Shown here: piece by piece, positions 43,716 through 54,722 of the stretch
Position numbering within the stretch: position 1 is the first letter of the stretch
How the letters are laid out: every line of letters starts with the position of its first letter
NCBI GenBank assembly: GCA_024707325.1
Contig: JANPZY010000001.1
Span: 1,984,501 to 2,048,500 of the forward strand
Source of the DNA: Opitutus sp.
Lineage (GTDB): Bacteria; Verrucomicrobiota; Verrucomicrobiia; Opitutales; Opitutaceae
Direction of reading: 5' to 3'
Length of the DNA stretch: 64,000 nt
The notes under the pieces: model-generated
What the model was told of the DNA's origin: nothing
Seen by the model: only the letters and a program-made list of their open reading frames with translations
Database searches by the model: none
Translations under genes and position numbers: made by a program

Positions 43716-46572
43716 GTGAGTCTCTCGATCAAAGGCCAACGCTACGTTAGCGAACGTGAACCCGAGCTCGGACTCGGCGTGATCACCGGTGTGGAGGGCG
43801 GGCGCGTCGAAGTATCGTTTCCCGCGACCAACGAACGCCGGATCTACGCCGCCGGCACGCCGGTGTTGAAACGCGTCGTGTTTCGCGTGGGTGACACGGT
43901 GACAGCACGCGACGGCTCGCGCGTGCTCGTCGAAGCGGTCGAGGAAGACGATCAGGGACTCGTGGTTTACCTGGGCGAGGGGAAGCGTTTGCGCGAAGAC
44001 GAGATCTCCGACGTCACCAGCGTGAACTCCCCGCGGAGCGCCTGCTGGCGGGGCAGACCGATTCGAGCGACGTGTTCGATCTGCGTTATCAAACGCTCGT
44101 GATGCGCGAGCGACTGCGCTCGTGGCCCGTGCGCGGTTTTCTTGGCGGACGTATCGATCTGCTGCCGCACCAGTTTTACATCCTGCAGGAAGTTTCGACG
44201 CGTCAGGTGCCACGCGTGCTGCTCGCCGACGAGGTGGGTCTCGGCAAGACCATCGAAGCGTGCCTGATCCTTCATCGCCTGCTCGAGTTGGGCCGCGTGA
44301 AGCGCGCGCTCATCCTCGTGCCTGAATCGCTCGTGCACCAGTGGTTCGTCGAGTTGCTCCGGCGCTTCAATCTGTGGTTCACGATCGTCGACGAGGAGCG
44401 CTGTCTCGACGTGGAGTCGCGCGACCCGATGCAGAATCCGTTTGGCACTGCGCAACTCGCGCTCTGCAGCGTGAACTTCGTGGCGCAAAACGAACGTCGC
44501 GCCGCGCAGGTCGTGGAGGTGGGCTGGGATCTCGTGATCGTCGATGAGGCGCATCACCTCGGCTGGACGCCGGAAGCGGCGAGTCCGGAATATCGCCTGG
44601 TCGAGCAACTCGCGGCCCAGACGCCCGGTCTGCTGCTCCTCACCGCGACGCCGACGCAGCTCGGCCTCGAAGGACACTTCGCGCGGCTACGTTTGCTCGA
44701 TTCCGCGCGTTTTCGCGATCTCGAGCAGTTTCGCGCGGAGGCCGAGAGCTACGCGCGCGCGTGGCGGCGGTTGCTAACCGCCTGGTCGAGGGCAAACCGC
44801 TCGGCGAAAAGGATGCCGCGAGTCTCGCAAAGATTTTCACGAAGGATCCCGAAGGACTCGCGCGGCATCTTGACGCGGTGAAGCAGGGCCGCCCGGGCGC
44901 GCGCGAGGCGCTTCTCCGCACCTTGCTCGATCAGCACGGCACGGGACGCGTGGTGTTTCGCAACACGCGCGCGGCGATGACCGGTTTCCCGAAGCGCAAG
45001 TTCTGTCCCGCGCCGGTCGACGCTGATGAAAACGTGACGCTGCTCGCGCGCATCGGTCGCGAACTGCAGGCGGAGGAAAACGGCGAGGCGGACGCGTTGC
45101 GTTATTCGTTCAAGGGCGATCCGCGGCTCACCTGGCTCGTCGGTCTCATGCGCGAACTCGCGCCGGCGAAGATCCTCCTCATCTGCAAATCACAGCGCAA
45201 GGTGCTCGCGCTCGCCTCGGCGTTGCAGGATCTCACTTCGGCCAAGGTGGCGCTGTTTCACGAGGGACTGCCGCTCGTGCAGCGCGATCGCAACGCGGCA
45301 TGGTTCGCCGAGCCGGACGGCGCGCAACTGCTCCTGTGCTCCGAGATCGGCAGCGAGGGGCGCAATTTCCAGTTCGCGCATCACCTCGTGCTCTTCGATC
45401 TGCCGCTCAACCCCGGACTCGTGGAGCAGCGCATCGGCCGTCTCGATCGTATCGGGCAGACGGATACGATCCGCATTCACGTGCCCTACGTGCGCGGCAG
45501 CGCCGACGAGTTCGTGCTCGATTGGTATCACCGCGGCTTGAGCGCCTTCGAAGCGCCGATGCATGGCGGCGCGGAGTTTCAGGCAAAGTTCCGCCCGCGC
45601 TTGCTCGAACTCGCCGCCGAAGCGGCCGGCGCGGGTGGGGATGCCATCCGAGAGAAATTCGAGCAACTGATCGCGGAGACGCAGGCGTTTCGCGACGAAC
45701 TCGCGGCGAAGATGCGCGAGGGGCGTGACCGGTTGCTGGAACTCAACTCGTTTTCGGCGACGAAGGCGCAGGAGATCGTGGAGCGTCTGCGCGAGGCGGA
45801 GGCTGATCCGACGCTGCGCCGTTTTCTCTACGAGCTGCTCGAGCACTTCGGCGTGCGCGTGAAGGAATACGAACAAGGCGAGCTGTTCCTCGATCCCTCG
45901 CATGCTTACGTTGAAAGTTTCCCCTCGATCGAGCGCGACGGCATGCTCGCGACCTTCGACCGACGTCGCGCGTTGGCGCGCGAGGACATTCGTTTTCTCT
46001 CCGCGGATCACGGCCTCGTGCGCGACACGATCGATTTGTTGATCGACAGTCCGCAAGGCTGCGCGGCGTTTGGCACCTTGCCGGCGGATGAGCCGAATCT
46101 GCTGCTCGAAGCGGTGTTTGTTCTGGAGACGGTCGCCGACTCGCGCTGGCACGTGGATCAGTTTCTCGCGCCGGCGCCGGTGCGCGTGGTCGTGGATCTC
46201 CGGGGACAGGATTTTACCGCGGAGCGCCCCGTCACGGCGCTCGCGGGCGAGGTGGACGATGGTGATCTGGCGAGTTTTCTCGCGCGTCCGGGGTTCAGTC
46301 CGGAGGTGCTGCGGCGAATGATCGAATCCGCCGAGAGCGCAGCGCGCGCGCAAAGCGAGTCACGGCGGAAAGCTGCGGCGCAGCAGGCGCGGCAGGCGCT
46401 CACCGGAGAGATCGAGCGACTCGCCGCACTGCGAAAACTCAACGACCTCGTGCGGGCCGAGGAGATCGCGCTCGCGAAGATGCAACTCGAACAAGTCTGC
46501 GGCGCCATCGAGGACGCGCGACTGCGACTCGATTCGCTGCGTCTCATTGTCGAGACACCGGTCGAGCGTTGA
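43716..46572 (+). CDS. rapA: RNA-polymerase-associated SNF2 ATPase RapA (HepA), with two frameshifts
   Basis: Three frames (from 43716, 44072 and 44761) align end to end with RapA. Removing two indels gives 952 codons, against 968 residues in E. coli. N-terminus IKGQRYVSEREPELGLGVI matches the Tudor-like start. Then come VLLADEVGLGKTIEACLIL (Walker A), LVIVDEAHHLGW, LLLLTATPTQLGLEGHFARL, VVFRNTRAAMTGFPKR and the C-terminal SEIGSEGRNFQFAHHLVLFD ... EQRIGRLDRIGQ. RapA recycles RNA polymerase. Junction 1 at about 44024-44034 is repaired by one C in a CCCC run (VNSPAERLLAGQ). Junction 2 at about 44750-44762 is repaired by losing one GC from a GCGCGCGCG run (ESYARVAAVANRL). Both look like slippage or assembly errors. 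Confidence 0.88.
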
Positions 46573-46631
46573 GTGTTGTGCGTGTTTCGGTGCAAACTCG
46601 CGCCACCCCTCGAACTTACTCTCCCCATCCC

Positions 46632-47402
46632 ATGAAAAAACTCCTGCCCTTCGTCTCTCTCGCTGTGCTGCTCGCCGCGTCCCATGCCCCGGCGCAAAAT
46701 CCCACCGCTCTGTCTGCCGCGACGGTGTCCCCGGCGGATCCGTTCTGGCCCGCCGACGGAAAATTCGACGCCAAGGGCCGCACGTCGTCGTGGGATGGTT
46801 TTCGCAAGAAGAACGCCGAACGCCGCACGTTGTTTGCCTCGCGCAAGGCGCAGGATCAGGGCGCGATCGTCTTCGTGGGCGATTCGATCACCGAAGGCTG
46901 GCACACGCTCGAGCGCGATTTCGCGGACATCGGCGTAAAGGTCGCCAACCGCGGCATCGGCGGAGACACCACGCCGAACCTCCTTTATCGTCTGCAGGAA
47001 GACGTGCTCGACCTGCACCCCCGTGCGCTCGTGCTCACCATCGGCACCAATGATCTGGGCGAACACACGTCGCCCGCCGACATCGCCGACAATCTCCGCC
47101 GCGTGCACGAGCGCATCCGTGCCGCGTATCCCACGATCCCGATGGCGTGGTGCCTCGTGATGCCCCGTGAGCCGCGCGACGGTTTTGCCGAGCGTATCGG
47201 GCAACTGAATACGCTCATTCGCGAAATCGCCGCCAAGGATTCTCGCGTCACCGTCGTGGATACGTTCACGCCGCTCGCGCTGGAAGACGGCTCCTCGAAG
47301 CCCGACGCCTACGTGCCGGATCGTCTGCACCTGAACGAAACCGGCTACGCGATCTGGAAAAACGTGCTCCATCCGGTCGTGGCCGGCTGGAATCTGAAGT
47401 GA
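46632..47402 (+). CDS. Exported SGNH/GDSL hydrolase
   Basis: 256 residues from ATG 46632; signal peptide LLPFVSLAVLLAASHAPAQ. SGNH blocks: catalytic Ser85 in IVFVGDSITEGW, Gly in VANRGIGGDTTPNLL, Asn in VLTIGTNDLGEHT, and the Asp/His pair in YVPDRLHLNETGYAIW. The family comprises lipases, acetylhydrolases and rhamnogalacturonan/xylan acetylesterases. Given the GH genes around, a carbohydrate acetylesterase is plausible but not shown. An inverted repeat follows the stop codon by seven bases. Confidence 0.9.
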   Translation: MKKLLPFVSLAVLLAASHAPAQNPTALSAATVSPADPFWPADGKFDAKGRTSSWDGFRKKNAERRTLFASRKAQDQGAIVFVGDSITEGWHTLERDFADIGVKVANRGIGGDTTPNLLYRLQEDVLDLHPRALVLTIGTNDLGEHTSPADIADNLRRVHERIRAAYPTIPMAWCLVMPREPRDGFAERIGQLNTLIREIAAKDSRVTVVDTFTPLALEDGSSKPDAYVPDRLHLNETGYAIWKNVLHPVVAGWNLK

Positions 47403-47408
47403 TCTTCA

Positions 47409-47447
47409 CGCACCGACTCGCGCCGCACTGAGGCGCGAGTCGGTGCG
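47409..47447. repeat. 16-bp-arm hairpin belonging to the 22-bp repeat family
   Basis: CGCACCGACTCGCGCC (47409-47424) pairs perfectly with GGCGCGAGTCGGTGCG (47432-47447) around a seven-base loop. A further reverse-orientation unit follows to about 47476. It sits between convergent genes (SGNH hydrolase and the zinc-ribbon membrane protein) and may stop both transcripts, but no U tract is present. Confidence 0.75.
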
Positions 47448-47484
47448 CACATTGGCCCGAGTCGGTGCGCACCCTGCCGCGGCA

Positions 47485-48387
47485 TCATGCAGGGTGGTGC
47501 CCTTTGCGGGCGAAGTGATGCGTCATCGTCGCATCGATCGTGTGGGCCAGCGCCACGACGATGCCGACTGTGATCCAGTAACTGGAGTCGATGGGGAGCA
47601 GCTCTCCGGTTTGCTCGTCGATCACGCCGCCGGCAACGAGCGGTGCGATGACCAGCACGAACCAGAGGAACGCCGATCCAAACAGCTCCAATAACGCGAA
47701 ACCGCGGTGACCGAGATAGAGGTCACCGAGCCCCGGAAATATTGCCGAAAGCAGCGCAGCCCGTCCGGCCGACTTGAATGGCGCACCGCACGCGGAGCAG
47801 CTGGGCGGATGTCCGGGCACGACCGCGAAACACTTCGGGCAAAGGTGTTCGAGATGATTGGTCTCCGAGGTTTCTGCGCCGGTCCGCGGTTGGACGATGT
47901 CCGCGAGGAACTGATGGAGGAATTTTCGCTCTGCCCGCGCCACGCCCTGAAACTTCAGCTTGAGGCCGCGATGGAGTTTTACCTGGCAGATGCCGTTCCA
48001 CGTCGAGGACACCGAGGCGATCTGTTCGTAGCGAAGCTGTGAGACGAGATGCCGCGGACGTTTGCGTGAATCGATCTGCACCAGCAGAATGCGTTGCGTC
48101 GTGAACACGAGTGCGCGGCGGTTGAGGTAATAGGCGGCCCAGCCCACGAAGAAGTGTTCCGCCAGACTTACGGTTGTGCCCGCGGTGACGAAAAACACGC
48201 GCTCTTCCGGTCGGAGGATGGGGCGGATACGCGGATCGAGTTTCTTGAGCAGTTGAAAGCGACGCTTGGAACGGCGTCGCGCCAGCCAGCCTTCGCCAGC
48301 GAAGAGCGTTTGGAAGTCGTAGGGCGAGGGAGCGACGTCAGGCGCAAGCAGATCCTGAAATCGCCGGGCGGAAGCCAGAGCGGTCAT
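47485..48387 (-). CDS. Zinc-ribbon membrane protein with PH-like N-terminal domain
   Basis: 300 residues from ATG 48387 (MTALASARRFQDLLAPDV). Residues from about 55 to 165 look like a bacterial PH-type domain (ERVFFVTAGTTVSLAEHFFVGW, RRALVFTTQRILLVQIDSRKR, LRYEQIASVSS). A zinc ribbon with Cys183, Cys186, Cys197 and Cys200 follows (CPKCFAVVPGHPPSCSAC). Two to three hydrophobic segments close the protein (ALLSAIFPGLGDLYLGHRG, FLWFVLVIAPLVAGGVID, ITVGIVVALAHTIDATM). It ends in His/Lys. The function is unknown; the domain order suggests a membrane scaffold. Confidence 0.75.
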   Translation of the reverse strand: MTALASARRFQDLLAPDVAPSPYDFQTLFAGEGWLARRRSKRRFQLLKKLDPRIRPILRPEERVFFVTAGTTVSLAEHFFVGWAAYYLNRRALVFTTQRILLVQIDSRKRPRHLVSQLRYEQIASVSSTWNGICQVKLHRGLKLKFQGVARAERKFLHQFLADIVQPRTGAETSETNHLEHLCPKCFAVVPGHPPSCSACGAPFKSAGRAALLSAIFPGLGDLYLGHRGFALLELFGSAFLWFVLVIAPLVAGGVIDEQTGELLPIDSSYWITVGIVVALAHTIDATMTHHFARKGHHPA

Positions 48388-48541
48388 GGGGATGAAGCGG
48401 GGGAAAGCGTCCTTCACTTCACGCCCGAACCGGCCGCACCAAGCGGCAGGCATGGCTGAAGCAGGATGCGCGATCTCCGCACGCCGGCGCCCCGGCGACA
48501 ACGCGAATTTAGCGGGCGATTTTACGCGCCCGCGCGTCCAC

Positions 48542-51500
48542 TCAACCAACCCAGAGGCGGGCGTTGTAGAAGAGTTTCATCCACGGGCTGTCTTCGCCCC
48601 AGGTCTTGGGCGACCAGCTCATGCATGAGGAGCGGAACACGCGCTCGGGGTGCGGCATCATGATCGTCACGCGACCGTCGGTCGTGGTCAGCGCGGTCAT
48701 GCCGAGCGGAGAGCCGTTGGGATTGAGCGGATAGTGTTCCGTGGGCTGGTGGTGATTGTCGCAGTAGCGCGCAGCCACGAGGCCGGAGTCGCTGCAGCGC
48801 TGCATCGCAGCGGCATCCTTGAACTCCGCGTAGCCTTCGCCGTGGGCGACGGCGATCGGGATGACGGAGCCTTCCATGCCGGCGAACAGCACGCTCGGGC
48901 TCTTTTCCACCTTCAGGGAAACGAAGCGGCCTTCGTAGCGCTCGCTTTGGTTTTGCACGAAACGCGGCCAGTGGTCGGAGCCCGGGATGATCGAGTGGAG
49001 ATTGCTCATCATCTGGCAGCCGTTGCAGACGCCGAGGGCAAACGTGTCTTCGCGCGCGAAGAACGCGGCGAACTCGGCGCGGGCGCGCTCGTTGAAGAGC
49101 ACGCTCTTGGCCCAGCCTTCGCCGGCGCCGAGCACGTCGCCGTAGCTGAAGCCGCCGCAGGCCGCGAGGCCGCGGAAATCCTTCAGCGACACGCGACCGC
49201 TCAGAATGTCGGTCATGTGCACGTCGACCGCCGTGAAACCGGCGCGCGTGAACGCCGCAGCCATCTCGACTTCGCCGTTTACGCCCTGCTCGCGGAGGAT
49301 CGCGACGGCGGGGCGGTTTTTCTTGGAAAGCTCGCGGGCGCGCGCGGCGGTTTCCTCGAGATCGAAGGTCACCTTGGGCGAGATGCCGGGATTCTTCGGG
49401 TCGAGCTTCAACGCGTAGTCCTGCTCCGCGCACTTCGGATTGTCGCGCAGCAGCGAGATGCGGCGCGTGGTATCGGACCAGATGGCGCGGAGATCGAAAA
49501 GGTTTTCGTCGAGCAGCGCTTTGCCCGCGCGCGTGACGCGGAAGCGGTGTTCTGTATTCAATGTGCCGATACGCGAGACGCAGCCCTTCAGGCCGTGTTC
49601 GCGGAGGATGAGCGAAACATCGTCGAGATCGGCCGAACGGATCTGGATGACCGCGCCGAGTTCTTCGCTGAACAAGGCGGCAAACGCATCGTGCCCCGCG
49701 GGAATTTCGAGATCGACGCCGGTGTGGCCGGCGAACGCCATCTCGAGCGCGGTGACGAGGAGGCCACCGTCGCTACGATCGTGGTAGGCGAGGAGTTTGC
49801 CGTCGCGACCGAGCTGCTGGATGGCTTTCCAGAAGTTTTTCAGATCGGCCGGGTTGTCGACGTCGGGCGTGTCTTCGCCCATCTGCGAAGTGACTTGAGC
49901 GAGGATCGAACCGCCGAGTCGGTTCCTGCTGCGGCCGAGGTCAATGAGCAGGAGGACGGTGTCCTCCTGCAGTTGAGAGTTGAGAGTTGAGGGTTGAGAG
50001 CTGGTTTGCAGCTGAGGCGTGAGCGTGAGCCGGATATCGGCCACGGGCGCGAAGGCGGAAACGATCAGCGAGACCGGCGCGGTCATGCGCTTCTGTTGGT
50101 CGCCGTCTTTCCAGACGGTGCTCATGCTCATCGAGTCCTTGCCGACGGGAATCGTGATGCCAAGCGCGGGGCAAAGCTCCATGCCGACCGCTTGCACGGC
50201 GGCGTAGAGATCGGCGCCTTCGCCGGGAATCGCGGGCGCGGCCATCCAGTTGGCGGAGAGATTCACGCGACCGATGTCGCCGATCTGCGCGGCGGCGAGA
50301 TTGGTGAGCGCTTCGCCGACGGCGAGACGCGCGGAAGCGGCGGCGTTGTTGACCGCGACCGGCGTGCGTTCGCCCATCGCCATCGCTTCGCCGGTGTAAA
50401 CATCATACGTCGCGGCGGTGACACCACAGTCGGCGACGGGCACCTGCCACGGACCGACCATCTGGTCGCGCGCGATCAAGCCGCCGAGCGTGCGGTCGCC
50501 GATGGAGATGAGGAACGTCTTGTCCGCGACGGTCGGGTGGGAGAGCACGCGCTTCGTCGCTTCGCGCAACGTGAGGCTGCCGAACTCGAGCGGAAGCTGC
50601 GGACGCGGCACGGATTTTTCCTGCCGGTGCATGCGCGGCGGCTTGCCGAGCAGCACTTCGAGCGGGAGATCGATCGGCGTGTTCTTGAAATGCGGGTCTT
50701 CGAGGACGAGGCGCTTCTCCTCGGTCGCTTCACCGACGATCGCGAACGGGCAGCGCTCGCGTTCGCAGAACGCGCGGAACGTCTCGATGCGGTCGGCCGG
50801 GATCGCGAGCACGTAGCGCTCCTGCGATTCGTTGCACCAGATCTCGAGCGGGCTCATGCCCGGCTCGTCGTTGGGGATCGCGCGCAGGTTGAATTTTCCG
50901 CCGCGACCACCGTCGTTGACGAGTTCGGGCAACGCGTTGGAAACGCCGCCGGCGCCGACGTCGTGAATGAACGAAATGGGGTTTTCGTCGCCGAGCGCCC
51001 AGCAGCGGTCGATGACCTCCTGACAGCGGCGCTCCATCTCGGCGTTGTCGCGCTGGACGCTGGCGAAATCCAAATCCTCCTGGCCGGAGCCGCTCGCCAT
51101 CGAACTGGCGGCGCCGCCGCCGAGGCCGATCAACATCGCGGGTCCGCCGAGCACGACGAGTTTGTCGCCCGGGTTGATCTGCCCCTTCTGGACGTGGATG
51201 CCTTTGATGTTGCCGACGCCGCCGGCGAGCATGATCGGCTTGTGATACCCGCGCAGCTCGGTGCCGCGGGCGTTGGGCACTTCGGCCTCGAACGTGCGGA
51301 AGTAACCATTGATCGCGGGACGGCCGAACTCGTTGTTGAACGCGGCGCCGCCGAGCGGGCCCTCGATCATGATGTCGAGCGCGGAGACGATGCGGCCGGG
51401 TTTGCCGAAATCTTTTTCCCACGGCTGGATTGCGCCCGGTATCCGGAGATTCGATACGGTGAAGCCGACGAGGCCGGCCTTGGGCTTCGAGCCGCGGCCA

Positions 51501-52489
51501 GTGGCGCCTTCGTCGCGGATTTCGCCGCCGGAGCCGGTGGCCGCGCCGGGGAAGGGCGAGATCGCGGTCGGGTGATTGTGCGTCTCGACCTTGCAGAGGA
51601 GGTGGATGTCTTCCTCGTTCGCGCCGTAGATGTTGGTCTTCGGATCGACGTAAAAGCGTCCGCCGCGCGAACCGACCAGCACCGCGGCGTTGTCCTTGTA
51701 GGCGGACAGGATGCCGTCGCTGTGGAGCTGGTAGGTGTTCTTGATCATCTGGAAGAGCGAGCGGTCCTTCGCGGAACCGTCGATTTCCCAGGTGGCGTTG
51801 AAGATCTTGTGGCGGCAGTGCTCGGAGTTGGCCTGCGCGAACATCATCAACTCGATGTCGTTCGGATCGCGACCGAGTGCGGTGAAGGCTTTGACGAGGT
51901 AATCGATCTCATCGTCCGCGAGCGCGAGGCCCAGCGACACGTTGGCTTCGACCAGCGCGTCGCGACCGCGGGCGAGCACCGGCACGGTCGTCATCGGCCG
52001 CGGCTGTTCGTGGCGGAAGAGCGCTTCGCACTGCTCGATGGTGTTGAAGACCACCTGCGTCATGCGGTCATGCAACTTCGCCGCGAGCGCGGCGACCTGC
52101 GCGCTCGAGAGCACCATCGCGGGCGGCTGGAGTTTGGCGTTGTCGAGCTGGATCGTGTAACGCACGACGCGCTCGATGCGCTTCACCTTCGCAAGGCCGC
52201 AGATGTGCGCGATGTCGGTGGCTTTGGACGACCACGGCGAAATCGTGCCCGGACGTGGCGCGACGACCTGCGTGATGCCGGCCACGGACTCCGCGGCGCG
52301 GCTCGGACCGTAGGTGAGGAGTTTTTCGAGGACGTGCTGTTCGTCGGCGGTCAGCGCGCCGTCGATCTCGGCTACGTGGACAAACTCGGAAGCGATCGCT
52401 TGGGCAGGGATGCCAGCCGCAACGAGGTCCTGCAGCAGTTTCTTGAGCCGGAACGGAGAAAGGGCAGGCGAACCGCGAAGAATCAGCAT
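48542..52489 (-). CDS. purL: Phosphoribosylformylglycinamidine synthase, large single-chain form
   Basis: 1315 residues from ATG 52489 ([20 protein letters not shown]). Catalyses FGAR + glutamine + ATP to FGAM, step four of purine synthesis. It is the fused type: PurS-like N-terminus, linker, two AIR-synthase-like halves ([55 protein letters not shown]) and a C-terminal glutamine amidotransferase with nucleophile Cys1155 in [11 protein letters not shown] and His/Glu in MMPHPERVF. Between the halves the segment [17 protein letters not shown] is encoded by a seven-base microsatellite (49971-49998), an insertion where relatives have a short linker. It is divergent from purF. Confidence 0.96.
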   Translation of the reverse strand: MLILRGSPALSPFRLKKLLQDLVAAGIPAQAIASEFVHVAEIDGALTADEQHVLEKLLTYGPSRAAESVAGITQVVAPRPGTISPWSSKATDIAHICGLAKVKRIERVVRYTIQLDNAKLQPPAMVLSSAQVAALAAKLHDRMTQVVFNTIEQCEALFRHEQPRPMTTVPVLARGRDALVEANVSLGLALADDEIDYLVKAFTALGRDPNDIELMMFAQANSEHCRHKIFNATWEIDGSAKDRSLFQMIKNTYQLHSDGILSAYKDNAAVLVGSRGGRFYVDPKTNIYGANEEDIHLLCKVETHNHPTAISPFPGAATGSGGEIRDEGATGRGSKPKAGLVGFTVSNLRIPGAIQPWEKDFGKPGRIVSALDIMIEGPLGGAAFNNEFGRPAINGYFRTFEAEVPNARGTELRGYHKPIMLAGGVGNIKGIHVQKGQINPGDKLVVLGGPAMLIGLGGGAASSMASGSGQEDLDFASVQRDNAEMERRCQEVIDRCWALGDENPISFIHDVGAGGVSNALPELVNDGGRGGKFNLRAIPNDEPGMSPLEIWCNESQERYVLAIPADRIETFRAFCERERCPFAIVGEATEEKRLVLEDPHFKNTPIDLPLEVLLGKPPRMHRQEKSVPRPQLPLEFGSLTLREATKRVLSHPTVADKTFLISIGDRTLGGLIARDQMVGPWQVPVADCGVTAATYDVYTGEAMAMGERTPVAVNNAAASARLAVGEALTNLAAAQIGDIGRVNLSANWMAAPAIPGEGADLYAAVQAVGMELCPALGITIPVGKDSMSMSTVWKDGDQQKRMTAPVSLIVSAFAPVADIRLTLTPQLQTSSQPSTLNSQLQEDTVLLLIDLGRSRNRLGGSILAQVTSQMGEDTPDVDNPADLKNFWKAIQQLGRDGKLLAYHDRSDGGLLVTALEMAFAGHTGVDLEIPAGHDAFAALFSEELGAVIQIRSADLDDVSLILREHGLKGCVSRIGTLNTEHRFRVTRAGKALLDENLFDLRAIWSDTTRRISLLRDNPKCAEQDYALKLDPKNPGISPKVTFDLEETAARARELSKKNRPAVAILREQGVNGEVEMAAAFTRAGFTAVDVHMTDILSGRVSLKDFRGLAACGGFSYGDVLGAGEGWAKSVLFNERARAEFAAFFAREDTFALGVCNGCQMMSNLHSIIPGSDHWPRFVQNQSERYEGRFVSLKVEKSPSVLFAGMEGSVIPIAVAHGEGYAEFKDAAAMQRCSDSGLVAARYCDNHHQPTEHYPLNPNGSPLGMTALTTTDGRVTIMMPHPERVFRSSCMSWSPKTWGEDSPWMKLFYNARLWVG
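49971..49998 (-). repeat. Seven-base microsatellite inside purL
   Basis: Four copies of CTCAACT (read on the minus strand; one copy has a single change) encode the STLNSQL-like peptide. Seven is not a multiple of three, so copy-number change would usually shift the frame. The flanking sequence continues a normal PurL linker. Confidence 0.85.
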
Positions 52490-52808
52490 GGTGGAGAAAC
52501 GAGCACGTTTCCAAACATCGCCGGGGTGGTCAAGGGGCCGCGCGGTCATTCACGTTTTTGTGTGAAAATTGGGCGCGATCCTAGCGGAAGTGTTTGTTAA
52601 ATAGGTCTTAAGATCCGTTGGTTGGAGAAAGCCGTTGACCAATGCTAGCCTCTCGGCGGAATGAATGTTTTTTATCGCCCGTGACGAACCACGATCACCC
52701 AGCGTTTGGACGATCCCTCAGCTCCGCGGCGGTGTGCGCGCCTGAGTCGAGCCAAGGTCTGCAACGTCCCGCCCCTGCGTCCGGCACGCCCCGAATCTCG
52801 ATCCATCC
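52490..52808. other. Divergent purL-purF regulatory region
   Basis: About 320 bases without a gene. It must hold promoters for purL (minus) and purF (plus). An AT-richer block at 52560-52680 includes TTGACC at about 52633 and a T run near 52670. A degenerate pair of 22-bp repeat units is visible at about 52731-52790 (GTGTGCGCGCCTGAGTCGAG, then AAGGTCTGCAACGTCCCGCC), 20-80 bases before the purF start. No PurR-box or riboswitch pattern was recognised. Confidence 0.5.
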
Positions 52809-54719
52809 ATGAGTGAACATATCGGCCACGAATGCGGCATTGCTCTCGTGCGGTTGCTGAAACCGCTCTCTTACTACCAGGAAAAATACGGCACGCCGCT
52901 GTGGGGTTTTGAGAAGCTGTTTCTCCTGATGGAGAAGCAACACAACCGCGGCCAGGACGGCGCCGGCATCGCGTGCGTGAAGCTCGATATGCCCCCGGGC
53001 GAGCCCTACATGTTCCGCGAGCGCAACACGCAGCCCAACCCGCTCGACCGCGTCTTCGGCGTGCTGCTCGAGCGCTATCGCGAATTGGTGGCGCAGGGCG
53101 CGGTGCATCCCGAATTCGCCGATACGGTGAAGAAGAACTTCGATTTCGGCGCAGAGCTTTACCTCGGTCACCTGCGCTACGGCACCTCGGGCGGTTACGG
53201 TGTGAGCGCGTGCCATCCTTATTTCCGCAGAAGTTCGTGGCCGACGCGCAATCTGGCGCTCTGCGGCAACTTCAACATGACCAACACGCGCGATCTGAAC
53301 GACAGTTTGATCGCGATCGGTCAGCACCCGATTTTCGCCTCCGACACGCAGGCCGTCCTCGAAAAAATCGGCTTCTTCCTCGATGAGGAGCACGAGGACA
53401 TCTATCGCTATCTCCGCACGCGCAATCTCACCGGGGCCGAACTCTCGCGCCGCATCAGCGAGGATCTCGACGTCGCGCGTGTGATCACGCGGGCCTCGCA
53501 GAAGTGGGACGGCGGTTACGCGATCGCGGGCCTCGTCGGCAACGGCGACGCGTTTGTCGCGCGCGACCCGGCCGGCATCCGTCCGGCGTTTTATTACCAG
53601 GATGATGAAGTGATCGCGTTCGCTTCCGAGCGCGCGCCGTTGATGACGGTGTTCGATGTCAACGATGCCGCGCAGGTGCAGGAAATCCCGCCGGGCAACG
53701 TGGTGGTGATCAAGAAGCGCGGTGCGGTTTCCGTCTCGCCCTTCACCGCGCCGCTGCCGCGGATGCACTGCACGTTCGAGCGCATCTATTTCTCACGCGG
53801 CAACGACCTCGATATCTACCAGGAGCGAAAGGCGCTCGGCGCCAACCTCTCCGATCAGGTCATCAAGGCCATCGACCACGACTGGACCAACAGCGTGTTC
53901 AGCTTCATCCCGAACACCGCGGAGACTGCTTACTATGGACTCATGTCGGCGCTGCGCGAACGCCGCCGGCAGGAGGTGAAATCCGCGATCCTCGAGGCGA
54001 GCCAGAAGGGCCAGCTCACCGAGGCGATGCTCGACGATCTTATCATCAACAACTGGCCGCGCACCGAGAAGGTCGTCAGCAAGGACATCAAGCTGCGCAC
54101 GTTCATCGGTCAGGAGAGCATGCGCAACCAGCTCGCGAGCCACGTTTACGACATTACCTACGGCTCCGTGAAGCCGGGCGATAATCTGGTGTGCGTCGAC
54201 GACTCGATCGTCCGCGGCACCACGCTGCGCCGCTCGATCCTGCGCATTCTCGCGCGACTCAATCCGCGCAAGATCGTCATCGTTTCCACCGCGCCGCAGA
54301 TTCGTTACCCCGACTGCTACGGCATCGACATGTCGGAGATCGGAAAATTCATCGCCTTCGAAGCCGCCATCGCGCTGTTGAAGGAGCGCGGTCAGGCCCA
54401 CGTGATCGAGGAAACCTACAACCTCTGCCGCGAGGAAGTCGCGCGCGGTGGAGCGGTGAATCACGTGCGTCGCATCTACGAGCCGTTCACGCCCGAGGAA
54501 ATTTCCAAGAAGATCGAACAACTGGTCCGCCCCAAGCCGCTCGATTGGAAGGGCGAGATCGAGATCATCTTCCAGACCATCGAAAACCTCCACGCCGCCG
54601 TGCCGAATCACCACGGCGACTGGTATTTCACCGGCAAGTATCCGACCCCGGGCGGCTACCGCGTCGTGAACCAGGCGTTCATGAAATACTACGACAAAAG
54701 CGAAGGGCGCGCGTATTAA
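52809..54719 (+). CDS. purF: Amidophosphoribosyltransferase, long form
   Basis: 636 residues, longer than the usual 470-510. Catalyses PRPP + glutamine to phosphoribosylamine, the first committed purine step. The N-terminal nucleophile cysteine is Cys9 (HECGIALVRL), so an eight-residue propeptide must be removed. LGHLRYGTSGGYG and NFNMTNTRDL complete the glutaminase site. The PRPP motif is LVCVDDSIVRGTTL. The segment that in Bacillus-type enzymes holds the C-x-x-C iron-sulfur ligands before FTGKYP reads HGDWYFTGKYP, with no cysteines, so an iron-sulfur cluster is unlikely. It is followed by purM after three bases. Confidence 0.93.
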   Translation: MSEHIGHECGIALVRLLKPLSYYQEKYGTPLWGFEKLFLLMEKQHNRGQDGAGIACVKLDMPPGEPYMFRERNTQPNPLDRVFGVLLERYRELVAQGAVHPEFADTVKKNFDFGAELYLGHLRYGTSGGYGVSACHPYFRRSSWPTRNLALCGNFNMTNTRDLNDSLIAIGQHPIFASDTQAVLEKIGFFLDEEHEDIYRYLRTRNLTGAELSRRISEDLDVARVITRASQKWDGGYAIAGLVGNGDAFVARDPAGIRPAFYYQDDEVIAFASERAPLMTVFDVNDAAQVQEIPPGNVVVIKKRGAVSVSPFTAPLPRMHCTFERIYFSRGNDLDIYQERKALGANLSDQVIKAIDHDWTNSVFSFIPNTAETAYYGLMSALRERRRQEVKSAILEASQKGQLTEAMLDDLIINNWPRTEKVVSKDIKLRTFIGQESMRNQLASHVYDITYGSVKPGDNLVCVDDSIVRGTTLRRSILRILARLNPRKIVIVSTAPQIRYPDCYGIDMSEIGKFIAFEAAIALLKERGQAHVIEETYNLCREEVARGGAVNHVRRIYEPFTPEEISKKIEQLVRPKPLDWKGEIEIIFQTIENLHAAVPNHHGDWYFTGKYPTPGGYRVVNQAFMKYYDKSEGRAY

Positions 54720-54722
54720 GGC

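Noticed and set aside
49994..52600. 868-residue open frame opposite purL
   Set aside because: Antisense shadow of purL, whose conserved domains are clear; the antisense product lacks any recognisable fold.
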